Part shown: piece after piece, positions 8,609 through 18,698 of the stretch
How the letters are laid out: every line of letters begins with the position of its first letter
How positions within the stretch are numbered: the first letter of the stretch is position 1
From: Clostridium_AD sp036569345
GTDB lineage: Bacteria > Bacillota > Clostridia > Clostridiales > Clostridiaceae
Direction: 5' to 3'
Length of the DNA: 64,000 bases
Assembly (NCBI RefSeq): GCF_036569345.1
Contig: NZ_DATCQT010000067.1
Location: 1-64,000 of the forward strand
Program-made: the position numbers and the translations under genes
Notes under the pieces: model-generated
Seen by the model: only the letters and a program-made list of their open reading frames with translations
What the model was told of the DNA's origin: nothing
Database searches by the model: none

Positions 8609-9622
8609 CTATCTAAGCTTATATAATATAGGGAATATAATGCCGTAAATTCTTGTCTTTATAAGTAACGCATTGACTTTATCTTTAAGTGTCAGTTTAC
8701 TATTACCTATTATCTCAGAAATTTTTAAAGCATCTATCTCCTTGGAAACCACCTTTTTAAACTCAGAATAATTACTTTTTTCTCTAGTTTCACAATATTG
8801 TATCCAATATTTATTATGGATTGCCCATAGTGTTTTTATCATATACACTCTATAATAATCAATTAATTTTTCATAAAGGAGTGAATCCTTCATTATATGG
8901 TTTCTCATGATATAACACCCATCAAGCATATCTTTCATTGCTTTAATTGAGAATATTTTTGTAAGTGATTTTTCTCTTTGCCTATAATAATATAGTGGTT
9001 CATTCATTGAATAAATCTTCTGAGAGTTTGCCAGTAATAAAAATCCAACCGGAGTGTCTTCACATACTATAAAATCAGGAAATGTAATGCTGTTTGTTAT
9101 AAAAAGTTCCCTTTTATGCATCTTATTCCATACATAACCCTTAATATCATTTAATAAAAACATTTTAAGAGCTTCAACTTTATCTATATAACCCTCTTTA
9201 TCAATTCCTTCTATTTTCTGATTCTTAGATTCTTGTTTATCAGACATATCGTTATACAATATATAATTACAAATAACTACATCTGCACTTTGTCTTTTAG
9301 CTTTGTTATACATTTTTTCAAACATATTTAATTCAATAAAGTCATCTGAATCAACAAATGCAATGTATTCTCCACTGGCTACTTTGAGCCCAGCATTTCG
9401 TGTTTCACTAATACCTCTATTTTTCTGATTTATAATAATTATCTCAGGATATATTCTCTTATATTCTGTAAGTATTTCATTACACCTATCTGTAGACCCA
9501 TCATTTACTACGATAATTTCTTTATTTTGGATAGTTTGCTTAATGACACTATCTAGGCAAACAGATAAGTATTCCTGTACATTATAAACAGGTATTATAA
9601 TACTGACATCCACTCTACTCAA
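8609..9622 (-). CDS. Glycosyltransferase family 2
   Basis: A GT-A enzyme of 337 residues with VSIIIPVYNVQEYLSVC at the N-terminus, VVNDGSTDRC, ISETRNAGL and the metal site FVDSDDFIE. The last 130 residues are a basic, partly hydrophobic tail typical of capsule-locus GT2 proteins. The start is TTG at 9622 behind AAGGTGGTG. Its TTG overlaps the stop of the upstream glycosyltransferase (TTGA), so translation is probably coupled. Sugar and acceptor are unknown. Confidence 0.87.
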   Translation of the reverse strand: MSRVDVSIIIPVYNVQEYLSVCLDSVIKQTIQNKEIIVVNDGSTDRCNEILTEYKRIYPEIIIINQKNRGISETRNAGLKVASGEYIAFVDSDDFIELNMFEKMYNKAKRQSADVVICNYILYNDMSDKQESKNQKIEGIDKEGYIDKVEALKMFLLNDIKGYVWNKMHKRELFITNSITFPDFIVCEDTPVGFLLLANSQKIYSMNEPLYYYRQREKSLTKIFSIKAMKDMLDGCYIMRNHIMKDSLLYEKLIDYYRVYMIKTLWAIHNKYWIQYCETREKSNYSEFKKVVSKEIDALKISEIIGNSKLTLKDKVNALLIKTRIYGIIFPILYKLR

Positions 9623-10575
9623 CGAGACACCACCTTCTTTAATTTATAAACTGTGATATCTTTTAATAAGATTCGTAGATGTTTTGATAAAGTATAATTT
9701 TTAAGGATTAAATAAATTCTATAAAACTCATTCTTTTTCTTATAGAGTTTTGATTTACTAAGTCCTTCTAATGCTAAACTATACTTTTTCTCATCATTTG
9801 CATCAATTTTAATATTCTTTAAATGTTCTACTGATTCTTTTTCATTTCCATATTTCACTCTATCTTTATACATCTTAACAACGTGTTTAGAGTATAAAAG
9901 CTGTTGAAGTGAATTACTTTGAGAAATTCCACTTTTTCTTATTCTATATCTAACTAAAAATTCATTTGTATTCGCAAGCTTAAATCCATTAGTTATAAGT
10001 CTTAATAAGAAGTCATAATCTTCTGCGCATGTAATTTCCCGGTAGCCTTCGTTCTTTTCTGCACATTTTTTTTTGAAAAACCATGTTGGATGATTAACAA
10101 AATCTACATTTACTAAACAATTTTTTATTAATTTCATATCCTCAGGTACTATTGAATCTCTATATAATTCTGCGCCTTCTTCATCTATATTAATACATCT
10201 AGCACCCAAAAAATCAACATCAGGATGGGCATTAAGATAATTCATTTGTTTTTCAAACCTATCAGGCATAGATATATCGTCTGCATCCATCCTTGCGATA
10301 ATTTCACCTTTTGCATACGTTAATGCTTTATTTAAGCTTTTAACTAATCCCATGTTTTTTTCATTTTTAAAATATCTTATTCTAACGTCTTTTTTGCAAT
10401 AAAATTTAATTATGTTATCCAATTTCTCATTATCCGGATTATCTAAAATAATAATAAATTCTAGACTTTTGTAACTTTGCTTAAGTATTGATTCTATTGC
10501 TTCCATTAACCATTTTTCTTTTTCGTTATATACACTCATAATTACAGACACCAATAGTTGTTTATCGCTATTCAT
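9619..10575 (-). CDS. Glycosyltransferase family 2
   Basis: A GT-A transferase with VSVIMSVYNEKEKWLMEAIE at the start, FIIILDNPDNEK, and the metal-binding MDADDISMP. ARCINIDEEG and CAEDYDFLLRL further in resemble rhamnosyl- and galactosyltransferases of capsule loci, but the exact donor cannot be assigned. The ATG at 10575 is preferred because the GAGGTG before it forms the ribosome-binding site; the earlier GTG at 10584 lies inside that site. The gene overlaps the next one by four bases. Confidence 0.87.
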   Translation of the reverse strand: MNSDKQLLVSVIMSVYNEKEKWLMEAIESILKQSYKSLEFIIILDNPDNEKLDNIIKFYCKKDVRIRYFKNEKNMGLVKSLNKALTYAKGEIIARMDADDISMPDRFEKQMNYLNAHPDVDFLGARCINIDEEGAELYRDSIVPEDMKLIKNCLVNVDFVNHPTWFFKKKCAEKNEGYREITCAEDYDFLLRLITNGFKLANTNEFLVRYRIRKSGISQSNSLQQLLYSKHVVKMYKDRVKYGNEKESVEHLKNIKIDANDEKKYSLALEGLSKSKLYKKKNEFYRIYLILKNYTLSKHLRILLKDITVYKLKKVVSR

Positions 10576-10648
10576 GGAAAACACCTCGCTAAATATTCTA
10601 TTGTTTCTTATAAGCCCTACAAGGCCTCATAATTTTGTTTCATCTATT

Positions 10649-12166
10649 CTAAACTTGCTTCCTAAACCTTCGCATCTTCAATGCTGAGATAAAGATTTTC
10701 TTCTCGTACTCATTAAATCCCAATACCCAAAATACAATAAAGTATATCATTGTAAATAGACCACCAAACATCAATATTGAAACATATGAGGTCAAACTAA
10801 ATATACGTAAAGCAAAGAACCCAATTATAAATGAAATTGAAGTTGGAATTAATAATTTCAACATTTGAATCCAAAAGTACTTAATATCTAGCTTTATAAC
10901 ATATTTATAGTATATATTATTTGCAACAGCATTTATAATCATGCCTATTGCTGTACCAATTGCACATCCCATCCCTTGATATTTCTTTACTAGTAATATT
11001 GATATAAGCACATTGATGATTGCAATAGACAAATATATATACGCCTTCACTCTATGCATATTCATTGCCTCGAGCATTGTAGCAAATAATGATTGAATGA
11101 TTGAAAATATTTGAGGAAACATAAGTACTATTGCAATGAGATAACAATATGAATATCCATCGCCAACCCACCGCACAATAAACTGTTTACCTACTAAGAT
11201 AAAACCAACAAAAATATAGCTACATATGTAATATTGAATTCTGCCTACTTTTGTTAGTAATATCATTAGATCTTTTTTGTTTGCCTCGACTGTGACCATT
11301 TTTGTTAATTTAGGCAAAAACATACTTGATAAAACATTAGACAAAGATATAAAGTATGTATTAAATTGTGATGAAACTGCATATATAGCAATAGGTGCTG
11401 CACCAACGAACATTGCTATTATAAGTTGATCTGTATTCCAATATATTTGATAAGCTATTGCACCTAAAAACACGAAAAATGAATAATTAAATATTTGTTT
11501 GAATAGTGCTTTATCAAACCCGGCAAATTTTATTTTTAAATTTAGTACCTTGAAGCAATATATAACATTAACTAACCCGAGCATTATGTTAAAGATTGTT
11601 GAACCCACTACCATTCCAAATGCTCTATAACCAAATAGTAATATAGTTATCATAATAGCAGGATTCATAATTGTTCTTAATAGATTAATTATTTTTATAT
11701 AAACAAATTTTTCATATGCTGTTATGATTGAATTAAATATGCTTAAAGGAAACGATAGTGAAATGTTAACAATAGCAACCATAAACATTTGCTTTGTTTT
11801 AATAACTTCATCCACACTTAAACTCTTACTCATCATTTTTCCCAAATTGAGATAAACTATTGTTCCTATTACTATGGATATCAAAGCTAAAACCAAATAC
11901 AAGCTTAAAAACATTCCATTTACTTTTTTCCGTCCATCCTCATTTTTTTCTACCATATATTTAGAATTATATCTAATAACTGCATTTCCAAATCCCAAAT
12001 CTAGAAGATAAATATATGCAACTATTGAATTTACTAAAGAAAATAATCCATATTCAGCTTTTCCGAGTTTTGATAACATAAATGGCGTATACATCAATGA
12101 AATTACATTTCCTACTATTATGGTAATGTATGTTATAACTACAGCTTTTCTCATACCATTCTTCAA
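10649..12166 (-). CDS. Wzx-type lipid-linked oligosaccharide flippase
   Basis: A 505-residue membrane protein with about 12-14 hydrophobic segments and the N-terminal pattern YTPFMLSKLGKAEYGLFSL of the polysaccharide biosynthesis (MOP) superfamily. It should flip the finished repeat unit on undecaprenyl diphosphate from the inner to the outer leaflet, where the polymerase of this operon acts. The start is TTG at 12166, 9 bases after AGAGGTG; a later ATG four codons in has no spacing advantage. It lies 13 bases behind the transferase-pyruvyl transferase gene. Confidence 0.88.
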   Translation of the reverse strand: MKNGMRKAVVITYITIIVGNVISLMYTPFMLSKLGKAEYGLFSLVNSIVAYIYLLDLGFGNAVIRYNSKYMVEKNEDGRKKVNGMFLSLYLVLALISIVIGTIVYLNLGKMMSKSLSVDEVIKTKQMFMVAIVNISLSFPLSIFNSIITAYEKFVYIKIINLLRTIMNPAIMITILLFGYRAFGMVVGSTIFNIMLGLVNVIYCFKVLNLKIKFAGFDKALFKQIFNYSFFVFLGAIAYQIYWNTDQLIIAMFVGAAPIAIYAVSSQFNTYFISLSNVLSSMFLPKLTKMVTVEANKKDLMILLTKVGRIQYYICSYIFVGFILVGKQFIVRWVGDGYSYCYLIAIVLMFPQIFSIIQSLFATMLEAMNMHRVKAYIYLSIAIINVLISILLVKKYQGMGCAIGTAIGMIINAVANNIYYKYVIKLDIKYFWIQMLKLLIPTSISFIIGFFALRIFSLTSYVSILMFGGLFTMIYFIVFWVLGFNEYEKKIFISALKMRRFRKQV

Positions 12167-12179
12167 ATCTTTTTCACCT

Positions 12180-14261
12180 CTATTTCATTACTTCTATTAT
12201 TTTTTCATAATTCTTCATAGCGAATGAATTATCATATACTTTAATTTCAATATTTTTAAGTTCTTCTATTAATCCAGGAATTTCATTTATATCATTTACA
12301 AATTTAATATAATTTAGATCTTTAAGCCAAGCATATGTATCTTTAACTTTATGATTATAATTTGCGATAACAATACAAGGTGTTGATGTAATTGCACAAA
12401 ATACCATTCCATGTAACCTGTCAGTAATAACTACTTCAGCCTTTTTAAATTGATCCCATTTTTTGTTTAATTGTTTTTCTCTTTGATTTACATTAATCAT
12501 ATATTCCAAAACTTGATTTTCGTTATTAATAAATTCAGCCACTGTATCTGTAATAATTATCTCGTCAAAATTGCTTTCTACCATATTTCTAATTTCATCT
12601 TTTTGCTTTAAAGATAAAACACCTTCTCTATCTTTTCTAAGGCTTAATAGTGCACCTTTTCGCTCAAATATTGGATAAGTCTTATTTAAATACATAACAA
12701 TATCTGGAGTTAAAATTACATTATTATTTGGAAAGGCCTTTTTCATTATATTGTATGATGTACCTTCTCTTGCAATTAGAGTTAAGTTTTTATGTTTATT
12801 GTAAATCATTTTAGTTTTATCAAACTCTATTTTTCCATTTTCAGTGTCTTTAAAATAGATTGATTGTGGGAATAAAATAATCTTATTGTCTTTAAATTCA
12901 GAAATAATTTTTCTTCTGCCTTCTTCTTCCCAGTAATATTCGTCCCCAAGGTTTCCACCACCATGTAGAGCGAAAACATCATCTTTTTTAACATTCACTC
13001 TTAAACTTTTCAAATGGTTCATTAGATCTACTGTAGTGATTTCTATAATTGTATGGTCCTTAAAATTATCTTCTAATATCTTATTTTCCGCATATACAAT
13101 AGCTTGATCTCCCAAATTGCCGTGGTGCGGCGTTCCTATAAGAAAAATGTTGTTTTTACCTCCATCTCTTTCATATAAATGATTTGTTTCTTTGTATCCT
13201 TTTTCATATTCTTTATGGTATTTCATTTTATTTATAACTCTTCCAGGAATAATTGGTTTTACTAAATATTCAATTTTTGTCTTGCTAGACTTATGTTTAG
13301 GATAAATAGAAGAATATAAATTAGGATTTTTACTTATAAACATCAAAGATAGCTTTTGTTTCAAACCCATTTCCTTACTATTTTTTAAATTAAGATTGTT
13401 CTCTTTTAATTTCTTTAAAATTTCATCTATTTGAACTGTATATTCATTTTTTTTGTAATCTAATAACAATATATCATTTAAACAGAACTGTATTCTATTA
13501 AATAATTGCTTGTCACACATTTCAGACAACTGTGGCTCTAATTTTTTTATGTGTTCTAAACACTCGATGTTTGCTTTATAATAATCATATCTTTTGCTCG
13601 CATCATTTGTTCCACAAATACTGTCTTCTCTCATTAAATAATAATATTTAGGACTTTTTATATCCACAATCTTAGTTGATTTTGAAAATAATTTATAGGT
13701 AGTAAATATATCTTCGAAATACTTTCCTTCTGGATATCTAATATTCTCAAATAGTTCTTTTTTATAAAGTTTGTCCCATGCAAAATTCTTCATGCCACTA
13801 TACTCATCAAGAACTAATTCTGCCAATGCTTCGCGTCTTGTAAATATTTGAGCTTTTTCACTATCTGAAATTGTTGTTATTCTATTTTCTTTAACAATAT
13901 ACCTACCGCAAACTGAAATATCAGCATTATATTCAATTAGAGCGTTATACAGTGAGTCATACATATCACTTTCAATCCAATCGTCCGAATCAATAAATCC
14001 TATATATTCACCCCTGGCAATATCAAGTCCTGCATTTCTTGCTGAACTTAATCCTCCATTTTTTTTATGTATTGTTTTTATTCTATTATCCTTTAATGAA
14101 TATTCCTCACAAATACTTCCGCAATTATCAGGGGATCCATCATCAACAAGGATAACTTCAAGATTTTTATATGTTTGATTTAATATACTATCAACACAAT
14201 TTCTAATATAATTCTCTACTTTATATATTGGTACTATAATTGAAATTAAGGGGTTGTGCAT
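12180..14261 (-). CDS. Fusion of GT2 glycosyltransferase and polysaccharide pyruvyl transferase
   Basis: Two enzymes in one 693-residue chain. Residues 1 to about 230 are a GT2 domain: ISIIVPIYKVENYIRN, LVDDGSPDNC, GGLSSARNAGL, FIDSDDWIE. After a linker rich in lysine, residues from about 368 form a polysaccharide pyruvyl transferase domain: LIGTPHHGNLGDQAI, FALHGGGNLGDEYYW, LFPQSIYFKD and TDRLHGMVF, all hallmarks of the CsaB/WcaK/EpsO group. The chain may add a sugar and then ketal-link pyruvate from phosphoenolpyruvate, giving an acidic polymer. Whether both act on the same residue is inference. ATG at 14261 follows AAGGAGATGATTTA. Confidence 0.88.
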   Translation of the reverse strand: MHNPLISIIVPIYKVENYIRNCVDSILNQTYKNLEVILVDDGSPDNCGSICEEYSLKDNRIKTIHKKNGGLSSARNAGLDIARGEYIGFIDSDDWIESDMYDSLYNALIEYNADISVCGRYIVKENRITTISDSEKAQIFTRREALAELVLDEYSGMKNFAWDKLYKKELFENIRYPEGKYFEDIFTTYKLFSKSTKIVDIKSPKYYYLMREDSICGTNDASKRYDYYKANIECLEHIKKLEPQLSEMCDKQLFNRIQFCLNDILLLDYKKNEYTVQIDEILKKLKENNLNLKNSKEMGLKQKLSLMFISKNPNLYSSIYPKHKSSKTKIEYLVKPIIPGRVINKMKYHKEYEKGYKETNHLYERDGGKNNIFLIGTPHHGNLGDQAIVYAENKILEDNFKDHTIIEITTVDLMNHLKSLRVNVKKDDVFALHGGGNLGDEYYWEEEGRRKIISEFKDNKIILFPQSIYFKDTENGKIEFDKTKMIYNKHKNLTLIAREGTSYNIMKKAFPNNNVILTPDIVMYLNKTYPIFERKGALLSLRKDREGVLSLKQKDEIRNMVESNFDEIIITDTVAEFINNENQVLEYMINVNQREKQLNKKWDQFKKAEVVITDRLHGMVFCAITSTPCIVIANYNHKVKDTYAWLKDLNYIKFVNDINEIPGLIEELKNIEIKVYDNSFAMKNYEKIIEVMK

Positions 14262-14309
14262 TAAATCATCTCCTTTGGAGCTGCCACTCCTATCTCTTTA
14301 ACTTAATGA

Positions 14310-14867
14310 TTAAAATATCACCTTCACAGCTGATAAACAGTCTGCATTTTTATCTTTTTCTGAAAGCAGCACATCCTCTATATTTTCAAGAGGCCATTCT
14401 ATTCCTATATCGGGATCATTCCAAGCAATTCCGCCTTCAAACTCAGGGTGATATAAATTAGTACATTTATATACGAACTCTGCTTTATCTGAGGTTACAA
14501 GAAATCCATGAGCAAAACCCTCCGGTACATAGAACTGTCTTTTATTCTCTTCATTTAGTATTACGCCAAACCATTCACCATAAGTTTCAGAGTTTTTTCT
14601 AAAATCCACAGCTACATCAAATACTTCACCACTAAGAACTCTAACAAGTTTTCCTTGAGAATACTCCTTTTGAAAGTGTAGTCCCCTAAGTACTCCTTTT
14701 TTCGATTTAGATTGATTATCTTGAACAAACACCATATCGAGGCCAGCTTCTTTAAACTCTTCATAGTTATAAGTTTCCATAAAATATCCTCTGTCGTCTC
14801 CAAAAACCGTAGGCTCTATTATATATAAATCTTTTATTTTCGTATTTATAAATTTAAATTTTTTCAT
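14310..14867 (-). CDS. rfbC: dTDP-4-dehydrorhamnose 3,5-epimerase
   Basis: Third enzyme of dTDP-L-rhamnose synthesis; it epimerises C3 and C5 of dTDP-4-keto-6-deoxyglucose. The RmlC cupin is complete: EPTVFGDDRGYFMETYN, the substrate and active-site stretch GVLRGLHFQ, AVDFRKNSETYG and FYVPEGFAHGF. The ATG at 14867 matches the family N-terminus and gives about 185 residues; the 63 extra bases upstream are rfbB sequence. The gene overlaps the end of rfbB by 14 bases, which suggests coupled translation. Confidence 0.96.
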   Translation of the reverse strand: MKKFKFINTKIKDLYIIEPTVFGDDRGYFMETYNYEEFKEAGLDMVFVQDNQSKSKKGVLRGLHFQKEYSQGKLVRVLSGEVFDVAVDFRKNSETYGEWFGVILNEENKRQFYVPEGFAHGFLVTSDKAEFVYKCTNLYHPEFEGGIAWNDPDIGIEWPLENIEDVLLSEKDKNADCLSAVKVIF

Positions 14868-15930
14868 TATATTTTTGTTCTCCTTCATACATCTTTTTAT
14901 AGTATTTTTGATATTCTCCTGTGGTAACATTCTCCATCCACTTTCTATTATCCAGATACCATTGAATAGTATTTTTTATTCCTACTTCAAAAGTTGTTTC
15001 AGGATACCAACCGAGTTCATCTTTTATCTTACTCGGATCTATTCCATATCTTCTATCGTGACCTTTTCTATCTTCAACATGTTTAATTAACTCTTCTGTT
15101 ATTTCTTTATCTACATTTTCATTTAAATAAGAAATAATACTATTAACTATTAGAATATTTGTTTTCTCATTATGACCACCAACATTATAAACTTCTCCCG
15201 GACGTCCACCACCTAATACCATGTCGATAGCTTTGCAATGATCTTCTACATATAACCAGTCTCTTATATTCATTCCATCTCCATATACAGGTAAATCCGC
15301 GTGTTTCAAGCAATTGTTTATTAGAAGAGGTATAAGTTTTTCTGGAAACTGATATGGTCCGTAATTATTTGAACATCTAGTTATATTCATTGGCATTTTG
15401 TATGTATCAAAGTATGCTTTTACCATCAAGTCACTAGCGGCTTTTGATGAAGCATACGGACTATGTGAATCTATAGGAGTTGTTTCTATAAAATAACCGG
15501 TATCACCCAGTGATCCATATACCTCATCAGTAGACACTTGAAGGAATTTTACATCTTTCTTAAAGCCATTTTCGATCTCCCATGCATTTTTAGCATTGTT
15601 TAAAAGATTTACTGTTCCAAGCACATTTGTTTGAACAAATATCTCGGGGTCTTTTATGCTTCTATCCACATGTGACTCAGCAGCAAAGTTTATAACATAA
15701 TTAATATCATATTCTTTGAATAACTTTTCTACTAATTCTTTATCACATATGTCTCCTTGAATAAAGATGTGATTTGGATTATTTTCAATCTCTCTAAGGT
15801 TTTCCAAATTTCCTGCATAAGTTAGCTTATCTAAATTCACTATTCTAACATTCGAATATTTCTTTAAAATGTATAAAACAAAATTTGATCCTATAAATCC
15901 CGCTCCGCCTGTTACTAAATAAGTTTTCAT
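14854..15930 (-). CDS. rfbB: dTDP-glucose 4,6-dehydratase
   Basis: Second enzyme of the dTDP-rhamnose pathway, turning dTDP-glucose into the 4-keto-6-deoxy sugar. It is an extended SDR enzyme with the NAD-binding VTGGAGFIGSNFV, the catalytic STDEVYGSLG stretch, YASSKAASD (Tyr-x3-Lys) and RCSNNYGPYQFPEKLIP. At 358 residues it is full length. The ATG has GGAGG 7 bases upstream. It sits between rfbA and rfbC. Confidence 0.97.
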   Translation of the reverse strand: MKTYLVTGGAGFIGSNFVLYILKKYSNVRIVNLDKLTYAGNLENLREIENNPNHIFIQGDICDKELVEKLFKEYDINYVINFAAESHVDRSIKDPEIFVQTNVLGTVNLLNNAKNAWEIENGFKKDVKFLQVSTDEVYGSLGDTGYFIETTPIDSHSPYASSKAASDLMVKAYFDTYKMPMNITRCSNNYGPYQFPEKLIPLLINNCLKHADLPVYGDGMNIRDWLYVEDHCKAIDMVLGGGRPGEVYNVGGHNEKTNILIVNSIISYLNENVDKEITEELIKHVEDRKGHDRRYGIDPSKIKDELGWYPETTFEVGIKNTIQWYLDNRKWMENVTTGEYQKYYKKMYEGEQKYNEKI

Positions 15931-16011
15931 TTTATTCCTCCAAACTTTATATCTTTTGATTTAATATCTTCATATTTTTACCTCTGATTTTTATAACTTA
16001 AAATGTTATAA

Positions 16012-16926
16012 CTACAGACTAGCGGCCACTTCTTTTAATGCCTCTTTATTAGCTTTTTTATATTCCATAGCAATATCCATTAAATAAGTTCCATAACCAG
16101 TCTTTAAAAGTGGTAAAGCTAATATTTTAAGTTGCTTCATAGTTATCCAACCACTTCTATATGAAATTTCTTCAAGGCAGGCAATATACGTACCTTGAGT
16201 ACTCTGCACTGCTTCTACAAAATTTGAAGCCTTTAGCATAGAAGCATGAGTTCCTGTATCAAGCCAAGCAAGTCCACGTCCAAGTAGATTTACCTTAAGT
16301 TTTCCATCATCCATGTAAATTCTATTTAAATCGGTAATTTCAAGTTCTCCTCGTTTTGAAGGTTTCAATTTTTTAACTTTGTCTACAACAGTGTTATCAT
16401 AAAAATATAATCCTGGAATAGCATACTCCGATTTTGGATTCTCAGGTTTTTCTTCCAGTGAAATTACATTTCCATCTTCATCAAACTCAACAACTCCAAA
16501 TGAATTTGGATCTTTAACATGATAACCAAAGATGACAGCACCATCCTCAAGATTCGCAGCTTTGCTAAGACTCTGTGAAAAACTTTGTCCCCAAAACAAA
16601 TTATCTCCAAGTATCATGGCAACATTATCATCGCCAATAAAATTTTCTCCAATTATAAAGGCCTCAGCTAATCCATTTGGCGATTCTTGAACAGCATATT
16701 CTATTTTAAGTCCCAATTCACTGCCATCTTTAAATAGTTCCTCAAAGCCTGGCAAATCTCTTGGTGTTGAAATTATTAATATTTCTCTTATACCCGCTAA
16801 CATTAAGACGGACATAGGATAATAGATCATTGGCTTGTCATATATTGGTACCATCTGTTTTGATGTTGCTTTTGTAACTGGATAAAGCCTCGTGCCTGAC
16901 CCTCCTGCTAATATAATACCTTTCAT
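16012..16926 (-). CDS. rfbA: Glucose-1-phosphate thymidylyltransferase
   Basis: First enzyme of dTDP-rhamnose synthesis, joining dTTP and glucose-1-phosphate. The N-terminus, MKGIILAGGSGTRLYPVTKA, carries the nucleotide-binding GGxGTR loop; KQMVPIYDKPMIYYP, LGDNLFWG, EEKP and WLDTGTH follow in order. I start at the ATG at 16926, behind GGAGG with a 9-base spacer; the open frame extends 30 codons further without a family match. The enzyme is normally feedback-inhibited by dTDP-rhamnose. Confidence 0.96.
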   Translation of the reverse strand: MKGIILAGGSGTRLYPVTKATSKQMVPIYDKPMIYYPMSVLMLAGIREILIISTPRDLPGFEELFKDGSELGLKIEYAVQESPNGLAEAFIIGENFIGDDNVAMILGDNLFWGQSFSQSLSKAANLEDGAVIFGYHVKDPNSFGVVEFDEDGNVISLEEKPENPKSEYAIPGLYFYDNTVVDKVKKLKPSKRGELEITDLNRIYMDDGKLKVNLLGRGLAWLDTGTHASMLKASNFVEAVQSTQGTYIACLEEISYRSGWITMKQLKILALPLLKTGYGTYLMDIAMEYKKANKEALKEVAASL

Positions 16927-17116
16927 AACCATATTCCTCCATTTCATAAAAAAAATAACGATTAACTTGAAATATGGGCATAAATATTTATGCTCATATT
17001 TTTTCAAAGCTCCCAAGCTTCATCTCTTATTAATTTTTGATTTTTAATTTCAAATTGAAATTCTTTCCAACTTGAATCTGTTTTACTAATATAATTCATA
17101 TTACTTAGTAACTTCC

Positions 17117-17785
17117 CTACCTTGCTCCCTCATCTCCAAACAGTACCCCTACTGTCTGAAAAATAAGACTTATATCTATCCATGTATTTCTTTCTTCTAT
17201 GTACGCAACATCCATTTTCATCCATTCTTTAAAACTAATATCACTTCTACCTCTAACCTGCCAATAACAAGTTAATCCTGGTTTTGCAATTAATCTTTGT
17301 TTTTGAAAAGATGTAAACTGTACTACTTCTTTTGGCAGACTTGGTCTTGGACCTACCAAGGACATGTCCCCTTTTAATATGTTAAAAAGTTGTGGGAGTT
17401 CATCTATGCTTGTCTTACGTATGAACTTACCAATTTTAGTTATTCTAGGATCATCTTTCATTTTAAACATAGGTCCTGACATCTCGTTTTCATCTTTAAG
17501 TTTACCTAAAAGACCTTCCGCATTTGAACACATAGACCTGAATTTGTACATTATAAATTTGCTACCATCTCGACCTACCCTATCCTGAGCAAATAAAACT
17601 GGTCCCTTTGAATCGAGCTTTATCCAAATAGCTACAATAATCATCACAGGACTTATTAATATTAGTCCGCTTAGTGCTCCAATAATATCAATTATTCTTT
17701 TGATGATAAAATATCCTAAACTTTTCTTATATTCACAAGCACCCTCTACCGGTATAACGCTTGAATTTGTTCTTGTTTCTTGCAT
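17117..17785 (-). CDS. Undecaprenyl-phosphate priming sugar transferase
   Basis: The membrane enzyme that begins each repeat unit by moving a sugar-1-phosphate from a UDP-sugar to undecaprenyl phosphate. One hydrophobic segment at about residues 30-50 is followed by the cytoplasmic catalytic domain with GPVLFAQDRVGRDG, MYKFRSM, IRKTSIDELPQLFNIL, GDMSLVGPRPSLP and GLTCYWQVRGR. At 222 residues it is the short form (WbaP/CpsE C-terminal domain, EpsL type) without the extra N-terminal membrane domain. UDP-glucose from galU in the same operon is a plausible donor, but specificity cannot be read. ATG follows AAAGGAGG. Confidence 0.93.
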   Translation of the reverse strand: MQETRTNSSVIPVEGACEYKKSLGYFIIKRIIDIIGALSGLILISPVMIIVAIWIKLDSKGPVLFAQDRVGRDGSKFIMYKFRSMCSNAEGLLGKLKDENEMSGPMFKMKDDPRITKIGKFIRKTSIDELPQLFNILKGDMSLVGPRPSLPKEVVQFTSFQKQRLIAKPGLTCYWQVRGRSDISFKEWMKMDVAYIEERNTWIDISLIFQTVGVLFGDEGAR

Positions 17786-17854
17786 CTATATTTCCTCCTT
17801 TTTTATAAGGTATTCTAATTTTTATACCCTATCCTTCACTGCCCACCCATAAAT

Positions 17855-18698
17855 TTAACGACTTATTTCTTTAATTCTAATAAATTTTCTCAGTAATCCT
17901 TCCGATGAATTAATTATAAAATTAATAAATATAGAAGAACAAAGACTTAAAACAGCTAGCCAGATTAAAATCAATATAGATAATCAAGGCAAGAATACAA
18001 ATCTTTGAAAGTAATAAAAGCAGAAGAAAGTATGAGTTAACCATATATTTGTGGAATATTATATCATTATAAAAAAAATTCTTTTTTAGAAATAATAATT
18101 GGGGTCTTTTGATTACTATTATTTCCACAACAATAGATATAATATAGAAACCTAACGATGTGGCAAATGAAGAAATAATACCACCTTTTAATAATTTCTT
18201 TATAAGTGGAAACAGCAATAATAATTCTATGTACAATCTTACAAACCACCACTCATAATTATAAGAAGAACTTAAAGTTAAAAAATTCGCTATAAATTCA
18301 ACTATATTAAGGTGATAACCTGTATTACCTCTAAACCATATTAGACCAATTGGGACGAATATAATAAAAACCGCCCAATAGTTTATTAAAAACTTCATCA
18401 TTTTCTTAATTGAATCTCTAATTGTAAATTTGTCTTTTCTCTGCGAGCTTATACATAATCCGTATCCACTTAAGAATAGATACATTGCTACACATATCTT
18501 TGCAAAACCACCTAAGAAAAATTCAATACTTGTATTTTGATAAAGACTAAAGTTCCAAAAAGGCACGATAGAAATATAAGATACCTCTTGTATTCTATCT
18601 GGAAAAGCAAATAAATGATGAATCATCATTAGGGTAATTGCAACACCTTTTGCTATTTGAGTATGTAATTTTGTAAACTCATAGCTCTCACTCTGCAC
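17855..18698 (-). pseudogene. Frameshifted acyltransferase-3 family gene
   Basis: The frame from GTG at 18698 encodes 258 residues of an integral membrane acyltransferase: GVAITLMMIHHLF with the typical histidine pair, FLSGYGL, and a WWFVRLYIELLLLFPLIKK stretch. After about residue 210 family resemblance fades and the frame stops at 17922. Another frame read from about 17980 to the stop at 17855 encodes a hydrophobic helix and then LLRKFIRIKEISR, which looks like a displaced C-terminus. Such enzymes usually exceed 330 residues and decorate polysaccharides with acyl groups. The start overlaps the galU stop by 11 bases. I infer a frameshift plus some loss; a short active variant is less likely. 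Confidence 0.65.
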
